Part shown: positions 12,279 through 25,200 of the stretch, piece by piece
How positions within the stretch are numbered: position 1 is the stretch's first letter
Layout of the letters: the number at the start of each line of letters is the position of its first letter
Origin: Coriaria nepalensis
Taxonomy: Eukaryota; Streptophyta; Magnoliopsida; Cucurbitales; Coriariaceae
Reading direction: 5' to 3'
Assembly: GCA_027186245.1 (NCBI GenBank)
Contig: CP114495.1
Location: 201,001-265,000, forward strand
DNA length: 64,000 nucleotides
Translations under genes and position numbers: made by a program
Notes under the pieces: generated by a model
Seen by the model: only the letters and a program-made list of their open reading frames with translations
Databases searched by the model: none
What the model was told of the DNA's origin: nothing

Positions 12279-14470
12279 AAAAGGTCGATTTAGAGAAGCC
12301 CGTGGAGCTCAAGGAGGTAGATGATGATGGACCACAAATTGAGGATCTTAGATGAGAAAGTGGAGGGAAGAAGGTTAGCCATGAAAATGGATTTGGTAGA
12401 TGATTTTGGAATAGGTAAAGATTAAGAAGTGAAAAAAAATGGAGATTTACACACAACAGAAGAATTTCTTGGTATTTAGTATTCTGACAGAAATTGTAGA
12501 GGAGATGTTTCTTTTTGTGGCAGGGTTGGATCAGAAGATAACTACAATTCTTTTTGGGTTTCGTTGTCAGATATATGCTCCATGAAGAAACTTTTGATGA
12601 ATCATGGTGACCAGAGAGTGAAGGTCAATACATATGAAATCATTGACTCGTGTAATGTTGAAAATACTTATTTTGAGGATCCAGTTGAATGATATAGTCT
12701 GATTCTTAGGCGGGTCTCCGTTTTGATATAGATTTGGGTCGGATCTTTCCTATTTTGAGGCATTTTACTGAAACATGATCAACTTGATGTTTTTAGTTGA
12801 CTCAAGGCTGTACTGGTGAATTGTTGTAATACAGATTTTAGTTTTCTTCCATATTCTATGAATTCCCAGCTCTTCTTTCGTTTCATTTCAGTTCATTCCT
12901 TGCCGTTCAAGTATCACCATTGCTATGAAGTAACCAATAAAACACAGGATCTGAGAAAGATTTGTTAATAACTTGAGACATAGTTGCTGCAAGTTACATT
13001 TATTAGAACCCGTGTTCAAGATTCCCCCCCCCCCCCCTCCCCTCCTCCTCTTCCTTACAGGATGTGGCTCCCCACAAAAAAAGGGATTTTCTTTCTTATT
13101 TATATTTATTTATACATCAAATGGGTTTGGAACTACAAGAAAATTGAGGGGACCAAGGGGAATTGAATAGAGGTTGAGAGAGAGGCAAAGGAGACAAATG
13201 CATATGCACAATATGGGCACAAACAAGTAAACTCCAACCAACCAAAGAAACATTGTTTTTATTGCATTACTAACAAAAGAACACAAATACCATTTTGACA
13301 ACCACCCTCCATTTGGAGGTACCTTTATTTTGGTCATTTCAACAACAAATTTTGTCTTAACTGGAGTAACTTTCAGAGAAAAGAAACTCTTCAATGCAAA
13401 TAGGTTTCAACTATGGCACCTGTCAACCTTCCATAACTCTTTATAAGCTCCTCCTTTCCCTTCTTCCCCTATAAATAAATAAATACATACCCCCTCCCTC
13501 TCTCTCTCTCTCTCTCTCCTTCTCTCTCCCCCATTTCTCCTGTTTACTTTTTCTTTCCTCATTAACAATCTACTCTTCAAGCTGTGTTTGGCTATCAAGA
13601 AAATCTTATAAGTTGGCGAGTCTTTCTTGTCATTCTTTCTTTTGTTTTTTATTGTTTTCATGCATCTTCTTCAATCTCTTTTCTCTTAATTACAATCAAG
13701 AATCTCTTTTGTTTATGCCTTTATGGGGTCAAGAGCCTGACTTCTTTCTTCTTCGCTCTTTCATTATTTATGTTTTCCAAATTTCTTTTTATCAAAAGTC
13801 TTATTTTGTAATAGTTTAATTTTAATAAATAAATAATAAGAATAATAATAATGAAGGAGAGAGAGAGAGTAGGCCCCGTAGGAAAAAGAGAGGGGAAATG
13901 AGAACAGGATCAAATAGCGGTTGTGTTAGTTTTTCCAGTACTAAAAAAAGACCAGCATGTGATTAACGGTCATTCAGTCTCACATTGGGATCGTTGTTTT
14001 CACGTCACGTTGAGAGAAGGACATATTGTTATTGTGATGGGCTACACGTGTCCGGTTATGGCCCACTTTTGACTGAACTAGAAAGCCCAGTTGATCCCAA
14101 AAAGGACAGAGAGAAGCCCAGATGTACATGACACGTTTGAATTTAGAAAGTAGCATCTACGGTGGTGGATGCTGTAGGGTCACCGACCACCGACTGGTCT
14201 TTGTCCGTTAGTTTGGTCGCTTTACCGTATACCGACCATACCTGAAAAACCGGTCAGGCCCCGTTTCAATGTTTTTATTTTTTCAATCTTCTGTCGAGTC
14301 TGAACTTTCATCGTTACGCCCTGTGAATGTGAATAAATAAAATGTATTTATTTTGCCAACATAAACGTTGAAATGCTATATTTCCAACATAACCTATATA
14401 TATATATATATATACTTTACAGCATAATCTTGAACTGTATGCATAATGTTATTTCTATCATGATGATCAG
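12279..14470. other. DnaJ 3' flank and gene-poor spacer
   Basis: The first 600 bases include the likely 3' untranslated region of the DnaJ gene. Simple repeats follow: a C-run at 13026-13037, and a (TC)n tract at 13497-13519 next to a TATA-like ATAAATAAATAAATA on the plus strand. A G-box CACGTG lies at about 14046 (TACACGTGTCC). The missing N-terminal exon of the downstream TPP relic should lie here, but I see no trace of it. Confidence 0.45.
13497..13519. repeat. (TC)n microsatellite
   Basis: Roughly eleven perfect TC dinucleotides in a longer pyrimidine-rich stretch. Such tracts often sit in plant 5' leaders, but no gene start follows closely. Confidence 0.8.
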
Positions 14471-15203
14471 AAAGAACACCCTCCTGCATTAGCATCGTTT
14501 GATCAGATGATGAAACCAGCTAGAGAAAAGAAGATTGTCGTATTTCTCGACTCCGATGGGATCCTCTCTCCTATTGTAGATGATCCTGATAGGGCTTTCA
14601 TGTCCAATGAGGTAATTAATCAATTAGTTTATTACATAGTACTATTAGTTAGCATTACTATATGCATTATGTGTATATATATATATATATATACATTATC
14701 CACATTTGAATAAATGTGACAGATGCGTGTAGCAGTGCGTGAAGTCGCAAACAATTTCCAACAGCAATAATCAGCGGAAGAAGCAGAGATAAGGTACTAC
14801 TTGCATGCTTACAGAAAGCATGGTGTTATTCATTTTCCGATCTCTAGTTATTGTTGTTACTAATGGTATGATCTCAAATCGTGATTGGGTATATATAGGT
14901 GAAAGGATTCGTTAAGTTGAGTAATGTTTATTATGCTGGGAGTCATGGGATGGATATAGTGGTTCCATCTAATCTTGACAAACAGGTGGGGCCTAAATCA
15001 ATTAATCAAGTGATCTTCGTTTACATAATAAATATATACTAACTAGTTATACTTCCTTCTAATCAATCTTGCAGGAAGCTGATAACGGAGTTCTCTTCCA
15101 ACCTGCAAAGCAATTCTTGCCTGCAATTCAAGAGGTTGATGCCTTTAGATTTTATAATCATTTATTCAACTGTACTTAAATTGTTAATTAAGTTACTATA
15201 TAA

Positions 15204-15242
<39 letters not shown>

Positions 15243-17605
15243 AAATAGTTGACAGTGTCGTATACCTCTAGAATAACCATTACTGATGGCAAGTTTTCTT
15301 AAGAACCTCTCTTCCAGAATAGCATCCACTTCTGTCTCTTCCGCTTCCTCCCCTTATAGGGATCCTCTTTCTAAAGGAATACGAGTCTCTATCTTTACTT
15401 CTACTTCAAACTCCGTAAAAAAAAAAAATAATAAGATAGTATCTCGAGAAGACAAGCACATCCAAGAAAAAACCGAGGTTAGGCGAGGCGTGTAAGTCTG
15501 TAAATCGTTGACAATGTCGCATACCTCTAGAATAACCATTACTGATGGCAAGTTTTTATGACATTATGGCCCAAAAAGCTAATCTTTGTTTGAAACAGCT
15601 TCATTTTCCTAGCAGATGTTGCAAGACTTACCTGCATCATGATATTTAGAAATATTTCTAAATATTTAAAATGTTAGTCAATGGTATCAAAAAATACCAA
15701 CACATTATTTATATCGACAATAATGAAATCTCTTATGAATTAAAAATCTCATTCATACTGTTTGGATATTCAGATGGAGCATTTTTCAATCCAAATGACA
15801 TTACATTTCATTCATAATGGCTAAAAGGGAATGTAAATATTATTTTTTAATGATCTTCTTTTTTAATCTGAATTTACTAATAACCAAACTTCATATTAAA
15901 CTTTAAAAATATTCTAGCAACAAACAGTCGATTTAATAAATTTCTTTTGTTTGGAATAAGATAATGAATCCAACAGAAAGTCTGATTCAATGGCTCATAG
16001 TTTATTACTAGCCTAGGTGTCCCTGGCTTCAATTCCACGACATTTTGAACATAGAACGTTGTACAACTCTAACAACTATAACTTTTACAAATTAGTCCTT
16101 TAGTCAAGAGGTTTTGAATATCCTTTTTGCAAATTGTTAATTAAGTTACTATATAACTACACACACATATTTATATATATATATGTTGGACTTTTAATTA
16201 GTTATTGGAAAATGAATTAAAGAGACAAGTCCAAAAATACTTTATAAGTGCATTCCACATTGAAAATGGAGAAAAATTTCAAAATATTTATAAGTGATTG
16301 CAAATAATGAATATTTGTAATAATAAATAAGGGTTATGATCTAATCAGAACTCTCAATTAGGCGTGGGCGTGAGGATCTATTAGGCACCCTTGGCACTTG
16401 GCACTTTTACGACGTAGTAGCCCGTGGTGGCTGGCCGCCACATGCTGTTGTTGACCGATTTAGTTTTACCGTTTTATTTAAATAGTTGACAGTTAAAAAA
16501 TGAATCACGAATAAGTGTTTCGCAAACAAGTGTCATTTTCATCCATAAATAAGAGGAATTAGTGAAGAAGAAATATAAATTTTTTTTTATCAATTTTCCT
16601 ACTGTCAGAAACCGAACACATTTATATATTTAATAACAAAATTTACTATTACTTTGTGAAATTTTGTAAAAAATTTAGTATATCTCGAAAACTATTTTTA
16701 TAGTAATTTATAAACAATCCAAAATTATGAAAATATCATTTTTTTTTAATGTAATTATTACATATTTAAAGTCTCAATCAATTCACTTCAACAATATATA
16801 TACATACATATATATATATATGATACTATACATATATGGTGGCAGATATTTAAGATTTTAGAAGAAGAAACAAGGGAAGTATTCATGGTAGAAGACAATG
16901 GATTCTGCGTCTCTGTTCATTTCAGGCATGTCAAGAAAGAGGTGAAGATAACTACTCATCCATCATTTCATATCTATCTTGATTATTATGTATATATAAT
17001 TGCTCTCGTCCATTTTCAGGATTTTAGCGTACTGGCGGAGAAGGTGAAGTCAGTGCTCGAAAAGAATCCAGAATTTCGCCTGACTGAGGGTAAAAAGGTA
17101 CGTATTATGGATTACTAACATAATTGATTAATATGCGAACAAAATTCAATCAACGTCTTGGAAGATATATAACAAGGTGTACACGTATATGTTTATCAGG
17201 TGATGGAAATCAGACCGACTATAGAGTGGGACAAAGGTCATGCCTTGTAATATTTTCTTACAACTCTACGACTTAACAATTCCTCCGACGTTATTCCGAT
17301 GTATATAGGTGACGATGTTAGTGATGAAGACTCTTTCAAGGTACATACCTTTATATGATCAGTATAATTTTCGGTACTGAATTCTGTCTGAATATTTACG
17401 TACATATTAATGGATGCAGGTGATAAGAAGAAGAAGAAAAGGTTATCCAATCCTAGTATCTTCCACACCACAGGCTACTAGGGCTTTATACTCTTTGAAA
17501 GACCCATCAGAAGTGTTGACTTTCTTGCTCAGGCTAGCAAAATGGAAGAAGACTAGTTCATCTTCAAGCTGGACAGTATCTCAAATTTGGGATATAGGAA
17601 ACTAA
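14471..17605 (+). pseudogene. Trehalose-6-phosphate phosphatase (TPP) pseudogene, N-terminally truncated
   Basis: A working TPP removes phosphate from trehalose 6-phosphate. Eight exon-like segments align with the family: 14471-14611, 14723-14793, 14899-14985, 15075-15134, 16846-16941, 17020-17097, 17200-17340 and 17420-17605, all with GT-AG borders. Three lesions are visible. The HAD motif that should read DxDGT reads DSDGI, losing the conserved Thr. Exon 2 is 71 instead of 72 bases, a one-base loss at about 14757-14761 that puts TAA at 14768-14770. An in-frame TAA at 17248-17250 replaces the Glu of the ALEY-type segment. The phosphatase loop also reads GDDVSDEDSF instead of GDD(R/K)TDEDAF. 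The usual N-terminal exon was not found. The fourth intron is 1.7 kb and carries a repeat insertion. Strongly supported as a non-coding relic; an assembly error could explain at most one of the lesions. Confidence 0.9.
15241..15557. repeat. 58-bp direct repeats flanking about 200 bp, inside a TPP-relic intron
   Basis: The segment 15241-15298 recurs at 15500-15557 with about four mismatches; both contain CCTCTAGAATAACCATTACT. They flank about 200 bases that contain an A12 run and a short open frame with no recognisable product. This could be an unequal duplication or a small inserted element; I see no terminal inverted repeats. Confidence 0.7.
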
Positions 17606-19594
17606 TCTACTTATTATTTATTTATTTTTTCTTGAAACTAAGTAGAAGTTAGTAGATAAGATAGTAATTAAGGTAAATTGAATTGTAGTTAGATTGTTGG
17701 TTAAATTAGACACTAGCTAGTTGCATGTGAGGAGGTAGTGAAGGAATTAGAATTTTGTATATCCAAAACTAATGCGACCCATTTAAATGAAGTTGGGCTC
17801 AAATTAATTAATAGTTAATTATGTTTAGGTAAGGTGAAGGCTTACCTCCTCCTACCTCTAGTCCTCTATATATATATATAGACTATATATAAACACTGTA
17901 TAACTTTATACAAAGGAATCCATTCTTCTTCTTCTTCTTCTTTTATTTATTTTTTATTTATTTTTATTAATTGATCCCTTATTCCATTGAAAAGACATCT
18001 ATCTTTCTCAACTAGAACGTAAAAAAAGTTGAAAGTGGTGAGATCAATATTATATTCATCAATGGTCTGGTTCAGATTCTTGTTAAGGACATGTTTTTCT
18101 CTTCATCAATCATCATAGGCTACTCTTTATTCCTAACTCATTATACATGCACTCTTCCCTTCTGTTCTATACATTTTTAAAGATTAGATACATATATATA
18201 TATATTTAGTACTTAATTGCATTCCAAATTCATTGATACTACTACCTACGTACTACACCCACTGTTCTTAGTTACACACGTTCATTGTGTCTTATTACAC
18301 TTAGATTGCTTCTAACTTAAGACAAACACACACAAAAAGGTATGCAATTAATTAATCTTCTTTATCACCGTTAAACTATTACAGTAATGAAAAGTGCTCA
18401 TCTTTAATCGCAAATCATGGCAAGTGGTAAACGTTAACTAGTTGAGCTCGACCACTTTTTTCACTTTGATACGCACTGTCCTGTTTGATTCATTTGTTTC
18501 ATCGACAAGTAATTACTAAACAAAAGTAGTTCTTTTTTCTTTTCTTAAATGATTTTGTGTATCATATCAGTAAGTAAGTAAACAGTAAATTGATCAAACT
18601 CATACTCCTCCCCCTCCCCAATCTTTAATCTGCAGCCACGCGACAACCTCAAAAGAGTTCCAACACTTGATTTGGTTTTATAAATAAATTAAAAAAAAAA
18701 CATACTCTTAATTAAGATTAATACATTTTTATGTGTGTCCCACTTGTGTTTTCAAATGCAAATTACAGCATATCCAATCTATACTTTAATATATATATAT
18801 ATATATATAATTTGCATGTCTTTAGGCTTTTAGAGTTTAGTGCTTTATATCTTTTTTATTTTTTTCAATTTATGGTGGTGTATTAATATAATATATTAAT
18901 CATTTAATGTATAGTAATATCATATTTAATATATAATTATTGATAAATCATTTTAATTTCTCTAAAATGTATTTGGACTATAAAATTTCATCATGTCACG
19001 CTTTGAACTTTAGTAACTAAAATTTTGAAAGCTTAGTGCTAGATGACAGTGCAGAAGAAATTAAATGAGTCAATGAAACATTTTCTCGATAGATAAGTCT
19101 TAAGACTTAAGACGAGGAGGACAATTTGAAAATTCGTTTTCAGTTAAACGGTTAAAAACATAATTTTTCGCTCGTTAAAACAAGATGTCGGGGGCAAGCT
19201 CGTAAATTTGAGTAGAAACCAATGGTAAACTAATAAATGAATTATGAAATATTTTTTGTTTGTTTATAAGAGCGATGGGGATGGGGATGATGGAGAAGCT
19301 TGAGGTAGTACATGTTCTTCCCACGGCGGTGAGTCTCAGGTAGAGTCTACTGCCAGAAATCAAATCTCGTTTTACATCTCTGGAATAAGTTCTACTCAGA
19401 AGTTTCTCCGAGCGGAAATCGGAGCTCCGGTTACCGGTGAAAGAGTCAAAGTTTCAAAGAGAGCCAAGACTGATCGATCGAGTCAGACGCGGTTTCATTT
19501 CGATGAATCTAGAAAGATAAAGCCGGTAACAATCCCGTACAGTTGACTGATTGGATTTCATCTCTGGAGAGAGAGAGAGAGAGAGAGAGTCAAA
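17606..19594. other. AT-rich intergenic region and PYL promoter
   Basis: Dominated by TA-rich and pyrimidine-rich simple sequence: (CTT)n near 17925-17942 and (TA)n near 18790-18810. From about 19380 the sequence becomes GC-richer and ends in an (AG)n tract at 19566-19589 directly before the PYL start, typical of a plant 5' leader. No gene is seen. Confidence 0.5.
19566..19589 (+). repeat. (AG)n tract in the PYL 5' leader
   Basis: Twelve or so GA dinucleotides ending six bases before the ATG at 19595. GAGA-type tracts are common in plant leaders. Confidence 0.85.
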
Positions 19595-21047
19595 ATGAAT
19601 TTGAATAGCAGTGTGGTTGGAAATGGTAATGGTAATGGAGGAGGAGGAGGATTTAGTAGCGTGGAGAGCGATTTCATTCGGAGGCATCACAGTCACGATA
19701 TTTCTGAGAATCAGTGCAGCTCAGCACTTATCAAGCATATCAAAGCTCCTGTTCCTCTCGTAAATCACTCTCTGTTTCTCTCTATACGCATAAATAGTGT
19801 GTATCTATCTCTCATGGACGCATTAGCTGTACTGGTTTTATATATGTATTTGCATGTGTATACTTCTTCACTGAAAAACAAAAAGGATAAGTTTGATTTT
19901 TGACGTTTATAGAGGATTGATGTTTGAAATTTTGTCATAATCACCTGACTATTTCATCTTGGTCTGATGGTTTTTTGATCTTTCCTCTTATATATGCCTT
20001 ATCTTGTATTTATATGCTTAAGATTGATCTTCTCGATCTGCTCTTTCTCTTTGTCAACGCATTCGGTTTCTGAGGAAAATTAGGAATATAAGGAACAGGA
20101 TGAAGATGAAGTTGTAAGAATTTAAGCTTGGTAATATTGCTCTAGAATTTGATTCTCTAAAAGCAATAATTTTCCATCACATGTGGAAGACATTTGAATT
20201 TTCCCATCAACGTATCCTTTGTGTCTTGCTCACTTGTTTGTGAAATACGTATCGTCTATGATTTCATAGGTATGGTCACTAGTGAGGAGGTTTGATCAAC
20301 CACAAAAGTACAAGCCCTTCATTAGCAGGTGTGTTGTGAAGGGAAACCTCGAGATTGGAAGTCTTAGAGAAGTTGATGTTAAGTCGGGGCTTCCGGCAAC
20401 CACGAGCACTGAAAGGTTGGAACTTCTTGATGATGACGAGCACATTCTCAGCATTCGGATTGTTGGTGGGGATCACAGACTTAGGGTATGGGAATCTCGT
20501 TCTTTTGTCTTCATATACATATGTTTTTTAATGTTTCTAATCAAAAGGAGCTGCCTTGTTGCATTGTTCGCTGTGAGGTTTCTCTTGTATCAGATTTAAG
20601 TTTAGTTGATGTTCATATGATTCTGTTGTTCCAAGGATATACAGAGCATAGCCAGGAGAGGCTCTTGATTTATGAGAATCAAGTGTTCGAATTTCTCGAT
20701 TTTTGAACGATATCCAGAACTAGAATTTGATAAGATTGCTACTCTTACTGCCGAATTTTTGGGGCTGGCCAATTGTTTATCTTTCAAATCCGTTCAATCT
20801 AAACCAACCCAATTCTTGTTTTTGTCAGAATTACTCCTCGATCATCTCCCTCCATTCTGAGATCACTGATGGAAGACCAGGGACTTTAGTAATCGAATCG
20901 TTTGTGGTGGATGTGCCCGAAGGGAACACAAAGGACGAGACCTGCTACTTTGTGAAGGCCTTGATCAAATGCAATCTAAAGTCTCTAGCCGATGTCTCAG
21001 AGCGGCTTGCAGTGCAGGACCGAACTGAGCCCATTGATAGGATGTAA
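19595..21047 (+). CDS. Abscisic acid receptor PYL8/PYL9-like (PYR/PYL/RCAR)
   Basis: Soluble START-fold receptor that binds ABA and then inhibits clade-A PP2Cs, releasing SnRK2 kinases. Three coding exons: 19595-19759, 20270-20485 and 20829-21047, giving 199 aa. Two introns are characteristic of the PYL7-10 subgroup. Residues 1-55 hold a Gly/Asn-rich N terminus with the FIRRHHSH block. Functional landmarks are present: the ligand Lys in YKPFI (K70), the gate loop SGLPA (94-98), the latch HRL (124-126) and the C-terminal helix [11 protein letters not shown]. The position of a [19 protein letters not shown] block across the first splice site confirms that junction. The sequence is closest to PYL8/9 by memory; the exact paralogue cannot be decided without a tree. 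No lesions are seen. Confidence 0.95.
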
Positions 21048-22283
21048 TAAAAACCGACATGGAGAAGCATAGTGGTGTGAGGCAAGGAATGTTGCCAAGA
21101 ATGAAACTTCCGGGTCTTTCGCTTCTCAGAGGCTTTGGAGACAGACTGGCAGTAGTATACCTTACTACATCTCATGATATATATTCTACCATCTTATTTT
21201 GTTAGTTTATGTTGCATCTTCTTTCTAAATTACATGCCGGATCACCCATCTATAGTATATGAAGAATCACGAACTGTTATTAAGGTATAAAAACTCAAAT
21301 TCACTTCCATAGTAGTTAGAAAAGAAGGTCATGGTTCTCTGATTCAGAGTTTTGTCCATGGCGGTATGCACTATGGTTGTATAAGTAAATATGTTGGAAA
21401 GAGATTATATCCCGCCCCCCCCCCCCCCCCCCCGATTATACCGGTTTAGACTTTAGATAATGTAAGTACGGTTTGCTTGAGGATCGATGAAATATTATTG
21501 TGGTTGAGTGATCAATATATTGCTGTTTTAGTGTTTTTCATTCACCCCGTGTGGAATCACAGATATTTGGTAAAATGGTTAGGATTCACTATCTAGGGAA
21601 TCTCTGCTTACTGGTTGTTTGTCTTATATTCTAACTCAGTTCCACTTTTCCCATTCCCAACCCAAAGTACAAAACTGACAAAGCAATAAGGAAAGAAAGA
21701 ACTCTAGTCTCTGCCAACAAGTGTTTTTTTTGTCTTTTGCGATGTTTGTTTCTGTTTATGCATGCATCTTATTACATTTTACTTTCTTGGCACTTTATAG
21801 TGCGTTTGAGTTTTTTTCTATCTTTTTTTCTTTTTTTTTTCTATTTTTTCAATGAATTTATGGATAGACTCATGTCATGTCAACTGCTCTGATTGTATCA
21901 GTCAATACGATATAACCTTACCTTAACTCGTGCTACTTTTCCTCTTACAAATTACAACACCGGACAAAAATTCACAAACGATTTGAGAGAGAGACAGAGA
22001 GCATCAATCTTGACAATATCATTCGTCAGGACATCTTAGCCGAATAAACTAACATGGTAACTCTGAATTGTTTCAAGAGGATCAGAAGAACCAAAAAAAA
22101 GTGTATAATCCTACAAGTGTGCTCTTCTAGTACATTCTGAAAACCTCGCATTCAAAATTCTAAAGACAAAGGGAAATAAAATAAACGAGATTCAAATACG
22201 TGGGCAGATGTGATGCACATTTTGCTCTCCAGATTCCCTACCAAACTCCTAAAAAACAAGCAATCCTCGTACTTGTAATGGTA
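21048..22283. other. Convergent 3' flanks of PYL and PTB genes
   Basis: Contains the 3' untranslated regions of two converging genes: PYL on the plus strand from 21048, and PTB on the minus strand from 22283 downward. A poly-C run of about 21 bases sits at 21413-21433, and T-rich tracts at 21800-21850. No gene is seen. Confidence 0.5.
21413..21433. repeat. Poly-C homopolymer run
   Basis: About twenty consecutive C residues with one flanking interruption. Homopolymers of this length are rare in plant DNA and prone to length error. Confidence 0.85.
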
Positions 22284-25200
22284 TCATTGCATGTGATAAG
22301 GAGGCATAGATGATGATGTCCGTGGTGGGCGATTCTGGCTCAGCATCATACCTGGGCCCATCTCCGGTGGCATGAACGGATAATTCTGCATAGGCATGGA
22401 GTACAGCCCTGTTGGGCCACTGGGGGCCCATCCTACGGAAGACTGAGGCATTCCAGGCTGCTGATCTGGAGCTGGCCCGAACTGGTTTCTACTGTATTGT
22501 TGAGCAGAAGGATCCATCATATGAGCAGGCTGTTGGCCTGGGATCATGGGTTGGGAAGTTACCATAGGAGTTAAGGGGATCGTATAGTCTCTGCTCCGAT
22601 CATTGTTCACCTGATAAAAAAGTCGCAAGTTTCCTCATTTATTTCCTGCCTTAAACTCCATAGGACCAGATCCCAACTTAGCAGGACTTGTTAACCAAGT
22701 TGTATAGTTATATGTTGTATTGTTACCTTTATGCTGAGATCAGTGTGGCGTGAATAAGAGATGTGAAGCTTGCAAAACCCCCCATCATAAATGCAGTGCC
22801 CCTCCAATGCTTCCTTAGCAACAATGGCAGTATGAACATCTGAATACAGAGCCTAAATTATTAGAGTAATGTCATATTATAAGATGAAGTATATGGGTTC
22901 AGAGATGATTACCAGGATACTGGATCAATGCCTGAAGTCCTCCGTTCTTATCAAACATGGCAATCTTTTGCACAGGCCCAAAAGCAGAAAAAACCTACCA
23001 CAAGGAAGAAATGGAAATGTAAGTGGTAATATTGGTGAAACCAATAATATCAAGAAATAGAGAAAGTTCGATGGGGAATGTTCTACAATTGATTATTATA
23101 TACCATGTGCAAAGCCTCCAAAGTGACAACATATTGCATGTTCTCAATAGAGGCAAGAAGAACATTGCTCTCAGGTTCAAGTTTTTTCCCATCCATACCC
23201 ATGCTGAACTGCAAATGTGCAAGTTAAATCACATTTAATAAAACTACAAAAACATATGACATGCAAAGATGATAACTAGAGTGGCAACACCACAACTACC
23301 ATGTTTGGCATTTTCTCAACTCATCAATCTACCTGCCTCTAAATAATTGTGAATTTGAAAAGCAATTCTTAATTATTGGCTCATATATTTTAAGAAACGG
23401 ATTTCTGAGTCATTACCTGACTGTTTCCATCTATTGCTGATGGAGCAACAGGAAGATAAGGATTAGTGTAGTCCCTGAAAATTTCACAATAAAATTAGAA
23501 AGTGATAGAGTAGTAAGGGAGCCCAAGACAAAGAAGATCAGAAGGTTAAGTACAAAATGGAGGTAAACCTGCTCCGATGGCTCTGGAATTTCACGGTTAG
23601 ATCTGTGTGTGCAGAATAAGTGATTTTAAGGGAGCACGGTCCAATATGATCAGAAAGCAGGTACCTGTACATAAAGAATCAGAAAGAAGAATGGTCTGAA
23701 AAGCAGAAAGGACTAAAGGAAAGCATGTCAGGCAGTGAATGAGGCAATCACCTAGGGATGCTTCTGCCATCCAGGGCATCCTTTGCAGAAGTGGCAGTCT
23801 CTGCATCCGAAAATTGCACCAATGCCTAAAAAGATTCAGAAACTAAATAAATTCCAAAGCAAACAGGTATAGAAATTATATAACACGATCAGAGAAACCG
23901 TATGGACCTGAAATCCAGCTGTTTTTTCAAACGTCGTGATTTTGTGCACAAACCCAAAAGCTGAAAAGACCTGCATGGTTCTGGAAAATGTTCAGACAGA
24001 TATAATAATGAAGGTATCACACAGGCATAAACAGGTCATTTCCACCTATAGTATCCTCTAGACAGGGTCCAGTGGCGCTACCTCAACAATTATCAAGTCT
24101 TCCATGAAATTTTTGAGTCGCTCAAGGAAAGACCAAATATCAATTGAAAGCTTCGTATCAGAAGCTTTCAAGTTTTTTTCCATGGAAACAATGAATGAAT
24201 AACTAAAAAGGCCAATGGTTAAGTATCAACTTAATGCCAAGAAAGTGGAGAAGAATAAAATTTAGTATGATGTTAGATTCCACGTCAGAATGAGAATAAA
24301 AAAATTAATACCCTCATTCGTTTTGATGCACATTTCTTAAATGCATAAATAACAAAAACCCAAAATTTTGGAATAGTCGCATTAATTAAGCCATAACATA
24401 ACCCTGAATGTATCAAGTGGATGCAAACTAATAGTCATAGACAAGGAGCACGCAGAGATGAAAGGAAGAGGGATGCAAAAGAGAACAAAAATGATATAAT
24501 GTCCTATACTATAAGATAAGAAAGGTAAAAGGAGTTTAGGAAGAAGAGTAGGAAGAAAGAGGTAGTGTTAAGGAAAGGAGAAAGGAGACAAACACACATG
24601 TGCTCTTTCTCCCCAAGCAATAAGCTGCCATCAAAGATATAGCCTTGACATGGACCTGCTGACCCATTTACATTCATGTCAAACGGAATGTTTTTAAAGC
24701 ATGTCAAATCTCAACCTAATCACCAGAATTTCACTGTTACCGTCCTCATAATGTCAGTTTACCTAAATTTGTAATAAGAATGGATACAATCAGCTTACCA
24801 AGTGTAAAACATCAATGCTGACAAGACGAGCATCTGCACCCTCAATGGTTACTAGAAGTACATTTCCAGCAACATCAGCAGCAGTTTTGTTGTTAACTAT
24901 TTCTTGCCTATTGGAATACTGTAGGTATACAGTTTTTCCTCTTACTTGAGCAGGCTCAGAGGATGAAGCATAATATGAAATCATTGCGATAGCCTGATTT
25001 AAATCGGCCTAAAATAATGTCAGAAGAATGTAACGTCAGTGGACATTCATAAAGTGTGGATAAGATATATCTGGAAAAGAAAAAGTAATAGCAACAATAA
25101 TAATGATGCACTCACAAACTCAATAAAGGCCTGATTGCGGTTTGCTCCAACATTACACTTTGTGTTGACAACTTTACCAAATGGCTTCCCAAGTTCAATG

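Noticed and set aside
11913..12456. Minus-strand frames across the end of the DnaJ gene
   Set aside because: They lie antisense to the DUF3444 coding region and its 3' flank and have no family resemblance.
15286..15495. Short protein-like frame (MASFLKNLSSRIAS...) in the TPP-relic intron, resembling a targeting peptide
   Set aside because: It lies within the repeat-bounded insert, has no continuation after splicing and no recognisable homologue; an organellar origin could not be supported either.
22870..22925. A GC donor for PTB intron 8 at GGACTTCAG/GCATTG
   Set aside because: It would drop conserved residues. The GT donor at CCTG/GTAATC paired with the acceptor before ATGTTC restores QALIQYPDVHTA in frame.
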